Part shown: positions 10,639 through 20,640 of the stretch, piece by piece | Layout of the letters: the number at the start of each line of letters is the position of its first letter | Position numbering within the stretch: position 1 is the first letter of the stretch | From: Chara braunii | Lineage: Eukaryota; Streptophyta; Charophyceae; Charales; Characeae | NCBI GenBank assembly: GCA_003427395.1 | Contig: BFEA01000594.1 | Location: 407,406 to 471,405, forward strand | DNA length: 64,000 nt | Direction of reading: 5' to 3' | Notes under the pieces: generated by a model | Told to the model about the DNA's origin: nothing | The model's input: the letters and a program-made list of their open reading frames with translations, nothing else | Database searches by the model: none | Program-made: the position numbers and the translations under genes

Positions 10639-11136
10639 TTGTACAGGCGCCATAGAAGGCGCCAGATTGACTGTTCCCAAGGAGGAGGAGGTACGTCCCC
10701 GAAGGGAGCCTGTTTCCCTGACTCCTATAGCGGGAAGAGAGAGGAGAATTCTGACAATTGGGAAGCCAATGTCAAGACATACGTCCGTTTGCAGAAGGTT
10801 TCCCCGGACGAGCATGTCTTGATAGCCATCCATGCCCTTCGAGACGAAGCAGCAAGCTTCGCCCGTTCCTTGTGCCGCGATTCAAACTGCAATGATCATC
10901 TAGTCGCTTATTCTGCGTTCACTCTCCTCACTGACTTTCTCAAGTTATTAAGGGAACGGTTTGCAGACGTTTCGCGTAGTGTCAAAGCCTCTGATAGGCT
11001 GCAAACCATCCAGTCTCGCCAGTGGAAGAGTGTCTGGGCACTCAAAGGCGTTATGGATGAGTTAGTGGCCATCCCGAACCATGGCATTACAGAGACCCAA
11101 TTGGTCAACCTCTTCTATCATGCTATGCCCGAATAG
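10639..11136 (+). pseudogene. Ty3-1 gag, capsid (retrotransposon gag) segment
   Basis: A 165-codon frame holds the typical gag capsid pattern. It has DNWEANVKTYVRLQKV, then EAASFARSL, then FLKLLRERFADVSR followed by LQTIQSRQWKSVWALKGVMDEL and LVNLFYHAMPE. This pattern is the retrotransposon gag domain, which forms the capsid. The frame stops at 11,134-11,136, about 40 bases before the next gag frame opens, so a stop or frameshift interrupts what should be one protein. Confidence 0.85.
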
Positions 11137-11175
11137 CTGCACAGACATTCTTTTGAAAAAAGTCGGCAGCCTACC

Positions 11176-11805
11176 ATGACCTACAACGCTTTGAGCAGGG
11201 AAGTGGTAGCGTTCGAAGCACGGTCCATGTCAATTTCCACTTTTTGGCACAAGGACCTGGACAAGGGCAAAAAGTGGACAGGTCGCACCATCTCGGGTCA
11301 GGTCAAGACCAAGGATCGTTTGATCCTTACGTTAGATGAGGGTGGTGTCGACGAAGTTCCCTACGAGCAGATTGAGTGGGGACTAGAAGAGGAGGACAGT
11401 GGCGTTAGTCAGGGGAGGACATACGCTGCTGTCGTGGCTGGGAGGCCGCAAGGAGGAGGTAGAGGTCAGGGCCAAGGGGGTCGTTCCCAGGGTGATCACG
11501 GGGTTGGTGGTAGGGGAGGAAACCGCCAAGCGAGAGGAAGGGGTCAAGGTCCCCCGCAAAACCGTTTTGGGAATAGGTCGCTTAATAGGGGTAATAGGTC
11601 ACCCTACAGGAGAAGTGGTTGGCACCCAAGTCTGCCACAGGGCCGACCTTGGGAAGATTTGGGTCTGGACCAGCGCGTTTGGCAACAGCTTGTGGACCAG
11701 GGGCAGTGCATATATTGCGGTGACCCTGGCCATATCATCAAATATTGTCCAAAGTATAGAGAGGCTCGATGGGCTGCCCAGGGGTCAAAAGGCAGCCGCC
11801 AGTAG
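11176..11805 (+). CDS. Ty3-1 gag, nucleocapsid part with CCHC zinc knuckle
   Basis: A 209-codon frame. The first third continues the gag domain. Residues ~95-150 are a Gly/Arg/Gln-rich stretch with RGG-type repeats, as expected for RNA binding. A zinc knuckle CIYCGDPGHIIKYC (C-x2-C-x4-H-x4-C) lies at residues ~180-193. The nucleocapsid binds element RNA in the particle. The frame starts internally relative to the original gag, so this is a fragment, not an independent gene. Confidence 0.88.
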   Translation: MTYNALSREVVAFEARSMSISTFWHKDLDKGKKWTGRTISGQVKTKDRLILTLDEGGVDEVPYEQIEWGLEEEDSGVSQGRTYAAVVAGRPQGGGRGQGQGGRSQGDHGVGGRGGNRQARGRGQGPPQNRFGNRSLNRGNRSPYRRSGWHPSLPQGRPWEDLGLDQRVWQQLVDQGQCIYCGDPGHIIKYCPKYREARWAAQGSKGSRQ

Positions 11806-12480
11806 AGGTATAGCAACTGCCCCTACCATAAGGCCATGTCGGGAAATGAGCGCGAGCCGGCAGGAAACTCCCACACCACATGTGCCTACGGCAGAGGTTG
11901 CAGGCCGGTGCCTAGATAGCTGTCCTGAGACTGCTTGTGTTAGGGTCTCTCTAGGCACTTCCCTCACAGGCGTGGCCGGTAAGCTAAAGGAGAGGATGCC
12001 CACCTGGGCCAAAATGAAGAAGGAGAGTAGAGGAATTAGTTTTCGTAGATGTAGAGATGTTCAGAGGTAGAGTAGGGGCCCTAACAGATAGTGGGGCCAC
12101 ATGCAACTATATTAGTAGATTGGCGCTGTAGAAGTTGAAGTTGGGGCTAAAAGTACAGAAGTTAGCAGACCCCATAGTAAGCATCCTCGCATACAATCGC
12201 ACGATGCGAGTAGAGGATTATGTAGAGGGAGTCCAAATGTACTTCCCCTATAAAAAGATGGAAAGGTGGAGAAAGTTCTCCATTCCCTAACTCTCCTCGT
12301 AGAGGACAACCTTCCTTTTGATATAGTCCTAGGAATGGACTGGGGAGAGGCAGCAGGGGCCACACTCCATTTGAGAGAGCATGGATGTGGGCTCCCTAGC
12401 CCGTCAGGCGGGGTCAAGACGGCCCGTCTGTTTCATGTGTCCGGAGTAGACAACTTGCGGCCTTAGCGCTCCTGCGTTTG
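11806..12480 (+). pseudogene. Ty3-1 protease region (broken)
   Basis: An aspartic protease active site DSGAT is encoded at 12,087-12,101 within FRGRVGALTDSGATCNYISR. The frame hits a TAG nine codons later, near 12,130, and the downstream flap and second-half sequence is spread over other frames (DNLPFDIVLGMDWG at ~12,304-12,345). The protease would have cleaved Gag-Pol; as it stands it cannot be made in one piece. Confidence 0.82.
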
Positions 12481-12587
12481 CGAGGTTACTGAGGAAGGAG
12501 CAGCTAGAAGAACAGGTTTTTGTAACCTATGTTAGGCTAGTTATTGAGCCTAAAGAGGAAAAGCCCATAGATCCCGCTATTGCCAAG

Positions 12588-13425
12588 TTGCTGGAAGAAT
12601 ACACAGATTTAGCTAAGCCGCCTACAGGGGTAGTCTCGCGGCCCATCCAGCACCGCATTGAGATAGAGCCTGGCAGTAGGACTCCTAAAGGAGCAGTATA
12701 TAGGATGTCCCCGCGGGAATTGGAGGAGATGCGCAAACAGTTAGTTGAACTCCTAGAGAAGGGTTGGGTTAGGCCAAGTTCGTTTCCATTTGGAGCACCT
12801 GTTGTATTTGTCCCAAAGGAGGAGGGAGAGCTTAGGATGTGCATTGACTATAGGGGTCTTAATGCTATCACAGAGAAGAATGCGGAGCCTTTGCCCCGTA
12901 TAGATGATCTTTTAGATCGGGTGCACGGTTGCAAGTATTTTTCGAAGATAGATGTGAAGTCCGGATATCATCAGATAGAGGTGCATCCTGATGATCAGTA
13001 TATGACCGCGTTCCGAACTAGATATGGGCACTACGAGTTCATAGTCATGCCCTTTGGACTAACCAATGCACCAGCGACTTTCCAGCGTTGTATGAAGGAC
13101 TTGTTTAGGCCGTGGTTAGACGGGTTTGTAGTAGTGTATTTAGATGATATTCTAGTGTTCAGTAGGATTCTCCAGGAGCATGAGGGTCATCTAAGGCAGG
13201 TATTGGAGAAGCTCAGAGAGGGTAATGTCAAGATCAACGCAAAGAAGTGCGAATGGGCAAAGACCCAAGTTCTTTATTTATGCCATGTCTTAGCCGGAGA
13301 CGGCATCAAACCAGAAGATAGTAAGATTGAAGCGATTAGAGATTGGCCTACACCCCGCACGTTGACAGAGTTGCAGTCGTTCTTAGGCCTAGCTAACTAC
13401 TACAGGAAGTTTGTTAGGAACTCCT
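12588..13425 (+). CDS. Ty3-1 reverse transcriptase
   Basis: The frame carries the Ty3 reverse transcriptase motifs in order: MRKQLVELLEKGWVRPSSFPFGAPV, RMCIDYRGLNAITEKN, PRIDDLLDRVHGCKYFSKID with the first catalytic Asp, SGYHQI, FGLTNAPATFQR and the catalytic YLDDILVF (two Asp). Coding continuity goes upstream of the first ATG to about 12,480, so the ATG at 12,588 is not the true start of the domain. An extra base near 13,425 shifts the frame after YYRKFVRN; the RNase H half continues in the frame starting at 13,411. The catalytic residues are intact. Confidence 0.95.
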
Positions 13426-14418
13426 CCCACCATCGCTGCTCCCCTTCGCAGGTTGCTGAAGAAAGAAGCGATCTGGAAGTGGGACAAGGACTGCACGTCT
13501 GCCATGAAGAAGTTAAAGCAGGCGTTGATAGAGTACCCAGTCCTCAAAGTAGTCGATCCATCCTTACCTTTCGTCGTCACTACTGACGCGAGCCAGTACG
13601 GTATAGGTGTTGTTTTACAGCAAGACGATGGCAATGGGTATAGGCCCGTAGAGTTCATGTCTGCCAGAATGCCTTCGGAGAAGGTCGCGACATCTACCTA
13701 TGAGAGGAAACTCTACGCTCTCAGGCAAGCTCTAGAACACTGGAAACACTACTTGCTTGGGAGGCACTTTAAAGTCTCCTCAGACCACGAAACGTTAAGG
13801 TGGTTAAAGACGCAGGCCAAGATGACACCTAAGTTGACTAGGTGGGCCGCCGAACTAGACCAATATGATTTTGAGCTCAAGCCCGTCAAAGGGAAGTATA
13901 ATATAGTTGCGGACACTCTCAGTAGAAGAGTTGATTACTTTGGAGCGATAGTTCATTATCTGGATATAGGGAGAGACCTGCAGCAGAAAGTTAGAGAGGC
14001 GTATGCGCAAAACCCTATCTATAGTGACCTCCTCAAGAGAGTAACGGAGGCCCCAGAGTTAGAACCAAACTACCGCACTACTGATGGGCTACTATTCGAG
14101 AAGACTAATGTAGTTGACCGATTGTGCGTTACTAACAGTGAAAAAATCGGTAGTTTGATCCTAGGGGAATGCCACGATACTGAGGGACATTTTGGTTGGC
14201 AGACTCTAGCTAACCTCATGCGCGCGTACATATGGCCTAGGATGGAGGCTGACTGCATAGAGTATGTTCGCAGTTGCAAGGTCTGCCAGAGAAATAAGAC
14301 CTCTACGAGTGCCCCTCTAGGTCTTCTCAAACCCTTGCCTATTCCTGATCAGCGAGGAGATTTAGTGTCCATTGACTTTATGGACACCCATGTCAAGAGT
14401 AGGCACGGCAAGAGCTAA
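13426..14418 (+). CDS. Ty3-1 RNase H and integrase N-terminal part
   Basis: The open frame starts upstream at 13,411, but homologous coding begins at IAAPLRRLLKKEAIW. RNase H motifs follow: FVVTTDASQYGIGVVL with the first catalytic Asp, YERKLYALRQALEHW, LGRHFKVSSDHETLRWL and VADTLSRR. The integrase HHCC zinc-binding region is near the end (H in ECHDTEGH, then CKVCQRN), and the first integrase catalytic Asp lies in SIDFMDTHV. A stop at 14,416-14,418 cuts the integrase immediately after RHGKS; the same frame reads on as VMVLVDRFS and meets another stop at 14,452. Confidence 0.93.
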   Translation, partial: PTIAAPLRRLLKKEAIWKWDKDCTSAMKKLKQALIEYPVLKVVDPSLPFVVTTDASQYGIGVVLQQDDGNGYRPVEFMSARMPSEKVATSTYERKLYALRQALEHWKHYLLGRHFKVSSDHETLRWLKTQAKMTPKLTRWAAELDQYDFELKPVKGKYNIVADTLSRRVDYFGAIVHYLDIGRDLQQKVREAYAQNPIYSDLLKRVTEAPELEPNYRTTDGLLFEKTNVVDRLCVTNSEKIGSLILGECHDTEGHFGWQTLANLMRAYIWPRMEADCIEYVRSCKVCQRNKTSTSAPLGLLKPLPIPDQRGDLVSIDFMDTHVKSRHGKS

Positions 14419-14618
14419 GTCATGGTATTAGTTGACAGGTTTAGTTAGTATATTGTTTTTGTTCCTTTGCCCTCAGAGGCTCACACAGAGTTCGTTATTC
14501 AGAAGTTCTTTGATCATTGGATCAATGAACACGGGATTCCACTGTCTATAGTTAGTGATAGAGACACCCGGTTCACTAGTCAAAACTGGCAGGAGTTGAT
14601 GAGAGTCTATGGCTAAAG
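14419..14618 (+). pseudogene. Ty3-1 integrase core, interrupted
   Basis: In the frame of the preceding segment the sequence reads VMVLVDRFS, a stop, then FVPLPSEAHTEFVIQKFFDHW and IVSDRDTRFTSQNWQEL, which holds the second catalytic Asp of the DDE triad. The frame breaks at about 14,614, just before the Glu segment. Integrase would join element cDNA to the chromosome; this copy cannot encode it in one piece. Confidence 0.9.
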
Positions 14619-15491
14619 TTGTTGATGTCATCTGGCTGTCATCCAGAGACTAATGGTCATACTGAACAGATGAATAAGATCCTGCAACAAGTTCTGCGTA
14701 TGTACATTAGACCGGATCAGATCAATTGGGATGAGATATTGCCCAAGGTAGCCAGTGCCTATAACAATAGCGTGCACTTGTCCACCTGTCGCACTCCCAA
14801 TGAGTTGCACAAGTCGATTAAGCCACGCAGACCGTTTGAGGGACTTAACCGGGACCAGATTCACAGGCTACCGCCCGGTACTAGGGAGTTTGCGTTAAAG
14901 CACGAGAAAGAGTTAGCTACCGTGGTAGAGAACCTCACGAAAGCCCAGCAACGAATGGTAGAACAAGCTAATAAGCATCGTCACCCGTCACAGTTTCAAG
15001 TAGGTGACCTGGTCTGGGTCAAGTCCAAAGAGTTTGCTCCTGAGGACAACATCTCGCAGAAGTTACTGCCCGCTTATAGAGGACCGTGGCCAGTTCTGGG
15101 AGTTAAGGGCGGAGAGGATAGTCCGTCCTACACAGTAGAGATCCCAGCACACCTCCACACCTACCTTGTGTTTCATGCCTCAAAGTTGTTGCCGTGTGTC
15201 ACAAGTCAACAGTTTCCATCTAGGAGATCCATGATTCCTCCGGACATGGACGGAACGTACGACATTGACGACATTGTAGGTGAAGACGTATTCAGGAGGT
15301 AGGGGTCGTCCACAGAAGCAATACAAGGTTCGGTTTGCTTATCAGAACCAGAGGACGACCGCTGGTTTACTAGAACAGAACTTCTAGAAACAGCTCCCGA
15401 CATAGTTAGAGCCTACGAGAGCTATAAGAAAGGAAAAGGTCCTGCCGTAATGAGTTATTTTCGGAGGAACTCGAATTTAGGCCGGCGGGAG
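14619..15491 (+). CDS. Ty3-1 integrase C-terminal part with chromodomain-like tail
   Basis: The frame from 14,619 to 15,302 contains HPETNGHTEQMNK with the catalytic Glu, then the GPY/F-type domain (FQVGDLVWVKSKEF, LLPAYRGPWPVLGV, YTVEIP, VFHASKLLPC). After a frameshift near 15,300 the coding pattern continues as DDRWFTRTELLETAPDIV, like the end of a chromodomain. The final reading frame ends at TGA, which is the first three bases of the 3' LTR (15,492-15,494). A chromodomain-like tail is what places the element among chromoviruses; that part is inference from weak similarity. Confidence 0.88.
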
Positions 15492-16419
15492 TGAAACGGT
15501 TTTCACCTTTTAGCAGTAGCGAATGCAGATCCCAGGGCTCGATCCCTAGTTCTCACCTTACCTGTGTACAGTATCTGTGTCGACCCCGAGTGTTTGAACC
15601 CGTGACCTGTGTTTTGACAGTTGTTGTCTGTCGTAGGTCTGTGTAGTGGTAGGGGTTCGATCTGTAGGTCTGTCGAGTAGGAGTCACAGCCCTGTCGAGG
15701 TCGTAGCTGTAGGGATCCTGAAAGGTCAAGGTCGTAGTTGCTACAGTCCTGAGAGGTCAAGGTCGTAGCTGCTACAGTGCTCGAAAGGCCAAGTCCACGA
15801 ACTTCCGGAAGGTCCGGAAGTGGCCTTTCGAAGCTGCTCACGTTTGAGACAGAGGCAAGTGGGCAAGTGGTGGAGTCTAGCCGTGCTGAGTCAGCAGTCC
15901 CGGTCCCAGTCAGTCCTAGTCCAGTCCAGCAAGTACCGTACGGGACTGTGTGCACCACGGGCATGGGAAAGGGCTTCCTACGAGCTACAGAAGTATAAAT
16001 TGAGAGGCAGCGACCAGCCAGTCATTCATTTCCTGCGTAAGCCATGCGGAAGCGCTGCCATAGCGACTTGTGCGAGGTGGACTGCAGTGAGCCTGAGGAC
16101 GAAGTGGGCGAGAAGGAAGTTAGCCATAGCGATAGGGTAGCAGCGGCCATAGCCACCATAGCTGTAGGTGTGTGCGAGTGTACAGAGTGTTGCGTGTGGG
16201 GTATCCAGGGTGATCCTGTGTGTGAACAGCAGTGCGGAGTAAGTGGCGAACAGAGAGTTGTACAGGCGATGTGTCGCCATAGCCATTTGAAGTGAACTCA
16301 TATTTGAGCTACGTTCTTGGTTCCTATATCTCTGAGTTTTGAGTGGGCGGTTGACTCCAGTTTGCTGCGCAACCTGTTTGCATGCCTGTGAAGTGTGAAT
16401 GAGAGCGAGTCTGATTGCA
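15492..16419 (+). repeat. 3' LTR of Ty3-1
   Basis: 928 bp from TGAAACGG to CTGATTGCA, about 97% identical to the 5' LTR by eye, with a TATAAAT box at 15,994-16,000. The preceding GGCCGGCGGGAG is a poor polypurine tract, but it is the only candidate at the expected place. Confidence 0.95.
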
Positions 16420-16787
16420 CATCTGTGAATCTGCAATTGGAGACTCATGCGATGGTTGTTGCTTGCTAATCACAGGGCTCTCCAACCTGAGTAACCTGTG
16501 ATTGTAGCATGCCTACCCGATGATCCCCCCTGAGGATCCCCCCCGAGGATCCCCATGGGAACTGCTCTCTCCCAATGGTCTTCTGGTATGTTCGTCTTTT
16601 GACCATTTCTTGATTTTGCAATCCTTGCACAGTGGCCATGCTAATCTTCTCTGTAGCGTCCCAATTTTGATTGATGTTACCAAAGGGCATGTCTTCATTT
16701 CGTTTATCGTGTTAGAACTTAGAAGTGCCTGTTGTACTTTCAGAAGCTAAACATGTGGAAAACATAGTGGTAGGAACTTGTGAGAAG
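16420..16787. repeat. ~272-bp tandem repeat, right part
   Basis: This continues the unit split by Ty3-1 and enters a further unit at ~16,717. It is longer than the other unit because a U6 snRNA retrocopy sits inside it. It ends where the LTR at 16,788 begins. Confidence 0.8.
16597..16690 (-). pseudogene. U6 spliceosomal snRNA retrocopy
   Basis: Read on the minus strand it follows U6 almost end to end. A degenerate CCCTTTGG 5' stem is followed by AAAATTGGGACG, then TACAGAGAAGATTAGCATGG, which contains the ACAGAGA box that pairs with the 5' splice site. Next come CAAGGATTGC, where about 8 bases of GACACGCA are lost, and GAAATGGTC. The changed 5' stem, the internal deletion and the lack of an upstream USE/TATA pair mark it as a pseudogene. 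GTCTT occurs on both sides, consistent with retroposition. The homologous repeat unit at 7399-7671 lacks it. Confidence 0.9.
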
Positions 16788-17215
16788 TGTTACGATCCTG
16801 GCCAAAACGAAGTGCAAAATCACAAGAAAGCACAATGCTGCCCTATTGCATGTGAGAAGTGTTACGCTTCTGGCCACAACGAAGTGCAAAATCACAAGAA
16901 AGCACAATGCTGTCCTATTGCAAAAAGAAATGAATGAACTTGAAAGGAGAGAGAGGGAAAGAAGACGAAGAAGAAGGAAGAAGAAGAAGAAAGAAGAAGA
17001 AGAAAGGAGAAGTGTTACGATCCTGGCCAAATCGAAGTGCAAAATCACAAGAAAGCACAATGCTGTCCTACTGCATGTGAGAAGTGTTACGCTCCTGGCC
17101 ACAACGAAGTGCAAAATCACAAGAAAGCACAATGCTGTCCTATTGCAAAAAGAAATGAATGAACTTGAAAGGAGATAGAGGGAAAGAAGATGAAGAAGAA
17201 GAAAGAAGAAGAAGG
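16784..17215. repeat. Nested tandem duplication at the end of LTR-B
   Basis: The motif GAGAAGTGTTACG opens four units, at 16,784, 16,853, 17,006 and 17,079. Each adjacent pair (period ~70) is followed by an A/G-rich GAAGAAG tract, and the pair plus tract is itself duplicated (period ~224). The LTR end therefore exists in four copies. No homologous LTR in this window shows this. Confidence 0.92.
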
Positions 17216-18350
17216 AGAAGATGTACACCAGCAAAGTCCAATGATAATTCTCGCGTCTTCTCGCCTACCAAACTCCTCCTTATCTCCTCCCCTCTTATTT
17301 AAACAATAAATAATAATAATAATGATGAATGGCAGAACCAAAATCCATGTCCGAATCCCTCTTCTACTGCCAGCACAACTTGAGGTCCACCATAACCATG
17401 GCCGGCCTTCTCCTTCCTCTTTGTCGACGCCAAGGCTATGTCGGACCACTAGGGCCACTCAGGCCGGCATGCCTGACTCTTCCTCGAAGCTTCTTGGGGT
17501 AGCTCTAACCCACCAGGGGCCGTCCAGATGCAGCACCCACCAAGGTTATGAAGATGACGTCCACGATAGCCAGGTAAGGACCCCTGACGCAGCATCTCCT
17601 AGCCCTTCTTTCCCCTCGTGCCCGAGCTCCTTAACCATAGCCAAGGTGGAGAGCTGGGCACTCCTCCTTCCCCACAGCGCAGTACACCAACGCTGATCCA
17701 CCACGCGCTCCAGCAGTGTGTCGCCCAAACTTGCACGCAGCACGACGAAGAGCTCTTTGCTCTTCCTGGTGATATAACGAGGCAGCAGCCTCCCTGCTGG
17801 TGACTTCCAGGTCGTGTGACCGCCAAGCATCTCGTACCTCCTTCCTTTCAGAGGGAAACATCATTGCAGGCTCGCACAGGCCCTAGACTACAGGCTACTT
17901 GGACTGGTACCTGCCTACACCTAGCCTACCGCTACTGGGCCTCTAAAAATGCCAACTTTTTGTCTTCTTCTGCTCGGCCTCCATTTCCGGACGCATCTAC
18001 CACTACTTGAGTGGTACCGGCCTACCTACTGCTAGAGTGTTTTCCCCCACTGCTCTAAGTTTTGCAGGCCATTTCCCACCACTCGAGTGTTTTGCTCGCT
18101 GCAACCCTCATAAGTCATGGCCACAGGTAAGTACCATCCCTGCGGGGCCTTCCGACAAACAAGTGCCCATACGGTTCACGCTCACACTCAGGCCGACAAG
18201 CACTCAGACAGTCAGCAGACCTAACAAGCACACACACACAGAGACTTAGAAAACTCAGCAGAAAGTGGGAATCTCAGCAAGGCATTCATTCCAGTGGCGA
18301 GACTCAGAACTCAGTTGTGTTCTCAGTCTGTGTTTCGGCAGGTTCTTACA
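16788..18350 (-). repeat. 3' LTR of minus-strand element Ty3-2 (LTR-B)
   Basis: On the minus strand it starts TGTAAGAACCTGCCG and ends CCAGGATCGTAACA, and it is immediately preceded by a polypurine tract (AAGGAAGGGGAGGGGTAG, plus-strand 18,351-18,368). That tract and the adjoining integrase C-terminus fix it as the 3' LTR. It is homologous to the solo LTR at 2810-4245 and to truncated copies at 36,877 and 41,344. Its last ~440 bases are expanded by a nested tandem duplication. Confidence 0.88.
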
Positions 18351-18460
18351 CTACCCCTCCCCTTCCTTAAGGTTGAGGACCCTTCGAGCAAGTAACTCAA
18401 TCTGAGCCCCTGACAAACACATCATAAGCCAAGATAGTGAAGAGGTTCGGTGTATACTCA

Positions 18461-18608
18461 GTAGCAGTTAGTTTTGCAAAGATTTTTGGAACAGCTCTGG
18501 AAACTATCTGTAGCAGTTAGTTTTGCAAAGAATTTTGGAACAGCTCTGGAAACTATCTGTAGCATTTAGTTTTGCAAAGATTTTTGGAACAGCTCTGGAA
18601 ACTATCTG
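18461..18608. repeat. 49-bp tandem repeat, three units
   Basis: Units start at 18,461, 18,510 and 18,559 with GTAGCAGTTAGTTTTGCAAA or a one-base variant. They lie between the polypurine tract and the integrase C-terminus of Ty3-2. Confidence 0.93.
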
Positions 18609-18659
18609 TTGTTCATAGGCTCTGAGAACGCGAGGTGCGCTGCCCAGCAGTTCTTTCCT

Positions 18660-19085
18660 TGAGATCCAGTAGAGATCATCCAACGGGTGATACATGAGGC
18701 GAACCTGGTACTGTAGGTTACGTCCCTTTCCAGTATTATTAGTAGTTACGTCTATCTCGTGACCGCCATTGATTGCAAGAGGAATTATATCCTCACGATG
18801 TTTGAAGGATTTAGCATCAAGATATGGAAACAGTTAGATGTGTGTAAGACTGGGTAGATGTGCAGATAAGGAGGTACGTTAATCACATATGAAGGGCCGA
18901 ACTCATCATTCCAATTACATCCAGAACCTCCTATGGACCGTAGTAGAGAGGGAAAAGTTTGTGTGACACCCCCTCTTCTTCCGAGAATTCAGGCATCTTG
19001 ACCCAGACATACCTTCCTACTTTAAAGGTTGTTGGTCTGCGCTTCTTGTTAGCATGATCGATCATGGCATGCTGTCACTGCTGCA
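18660..19085 (-). pseudogene. Ty3-2 integrase C-terminal (GPY/F) domain relic
   Basis: The minus-strand translation contains KKRRPTTFKVGRYVWVKMPE followed by FSEEEGVSHKLFPSLYYGP, with a stop just after. This matches FQVGDLVWVKSKEF...LLPAYRGPWPVLG of Ty3-1. It shows that the LTR to its left is the 3' LTR of a minus-strand element. Confidence 0.85.
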
Positions 19086-19686
19086 ACAGCAAGCTTCAGC
19101 AAACGATCGTACTTGGCGCTAAAGCCAGGCCTGCCAGGCGTCGGACCAGCTGGCTGTTCAGCTAGCTTTCCAGCCCGGGCGCCCGGGCCACCCCAGGTCG
19201 CCCGGAAGGGCGCTCAGGGCGCCCAGCCGTGCGACCCCCCTGGCCAGCCCCCGGGCCCCCACAGCGTCGCCCCCCAAATGGCTTTGAAAAAAAAAATTGC
19301 GCTGCGGGCTGGAGGACCCAAAAGGAATTTTTTTTTTGGGCGGCCGCCCAAATATTTTTTGCGATCCGGTAAGCCCCGTTTCGTAGTTTTTTGTTTTCAG
19401 GACCTGGGCCGTCGATCTGTGTTGATCGATGGCGCGGAAGTCCCAAGATTTTGAATTTGAATCCCGGGGACTTACCGCGCGGCCCTGCACCCTCCGCCCT
19501 ACCCCCCCGCACCAGCACATTGTTTCCCCGCAGTTGTTGCGTGGTCGTCCGTGCCATTTGTCTTCGCCCTGCCGAGCCATCGTCGTCATCACCCTGCTGC
19601 CGCGCGCCACCGTCGTCGCCGTCCAGTCGCGCCATCCTCCTTGCCCCTGACGAAGACTGCCTGCGCCGCCATCGCCAACGCAGGTA

Positions 19687-19971
19687 AGTTTTTTTTTTTT
19701 TCTTCTTCTTCTTCTTCTTCTTCTTCTTCTTCTTCGTTTTCTTCTCTTCTTCTTCTTCTTTTTCTTCTTCATCTTTACACTGTCGTTGTTTGTTCTTCTT
19801 CGTTTTGTCTCGTACTTTTTCCTCTCTTTCTGCTGCTCCATTTCGTTGTGTTTTTTTCCTTCTTCGTCGTTTCTTCGTCTTCTTTTCTTTTTTTCTTTGT
19901 CGTTTCTTCTTCTATTTGTTCTTATTCTTCATCAGTTTTTTTTTCTTCTTCCTCTCTTTCTTGTTCCCGCC

Positions 19972-20003
<32 letters not shown>

Positions 20004-20640
20004 TGCTCTCCACTTCTTCCTCCCTGTTCCTTCCTCCGCCATAGCCCTTCAGCAACAAATCTTCATCTTTTTTCTTGGGGGTGGGGGGAATGCTTGATTA
20101 TGCCTCTGCTCCGTCTGCCATAGCCTCCCTCCTCCCTCCATAGACTCTCCACCCCCTCCTCCTCCATCAGTCTTCCTTCCATGTCCTCCTCCCTCGTTAG
20201 ACTCCCTCCCTCCATCAGTCTCCCTTCCCCCTCCTCCTCCCTCCGTAGGCTCGCTCCATAGGCTCCCCTCCCTACTTCTTCTTCCCTTCTTCTTTATCTT
20301 CTCTTTCCTCCTCTTCTTACTCTCTCTGTCTCTTCTTCTTCTTCTTCCCTTCTTTTTCGTCATCTTCTTCCTCCTCCTCTTCTTACTCTTTGCAGTCCTT
20401 CTGGGACACCATAGTCCTCTGTTTCTTCTTCTTTTTTCCTTCTTCTTCGTTAAAGTTCTGCCCCTACCTGCTCCTACCTCCGGCAGAGTTCTGCTCCTAC
20501 GTCCTCCTGCTTTGGTAGAGTCTACCTCCTCGTACCTCCTGCCATAGTACCCCGTCCTCCCTCCTTCCTCCCGCTAAAGTCCTCCCTCCTCTCTCCCGCC
20601 ATAGCCCCCCCCCCCCCGCCCCCTTCCTCCCCCCAACACA
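19687..20640. repeat. Polypyrimidine tract (TTC/CTT/CTCC-rich)
   Basis: Almost 1 kb in which the plus strand is overwhelmingly C and T, with TTC triplet runs at the start and CTCC runs later, and TAG/CATAG interruptions. A tract of this length can form triplex DNA; that is inference. Confidence 0.9.

Larger units (their letters stand above)
7765..16419 (+). mobile_element. Complete but mutated Ty3/gypsy chromovirus (Ty3-1)
   Basis: An 8.65-kb LTR retrotransposon with two near-identical LTRs, a plant initiator-Met primer-binding site, gag with a zinc knuckle, protease, reverse transcriptase, RNase H, integrase and a chromodomain-like C-terminus in the usual Ty3 order. CATC flanks both ends (7761-7764 and 16,420-16,423). 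The LTRs differ by roughly 30 changes in 930 bp (my count by eye), so the insertion is fairly recent. Even so, the coding region carries several frameshifts and in-frame stops (near 9957, 11,137, 12,130, 13,425, 14,416, 14,452, 14,614 and 15,300), so this copy cannot make its own proteins. Confidence 0.95.

Noticed and set aside
19551-20123. 190-codon plus-strand ORF rich in Ser and Phe
   Set aside because: It arises from the TTC/CTT tract. All plus frames are open, and composition alone explains it.
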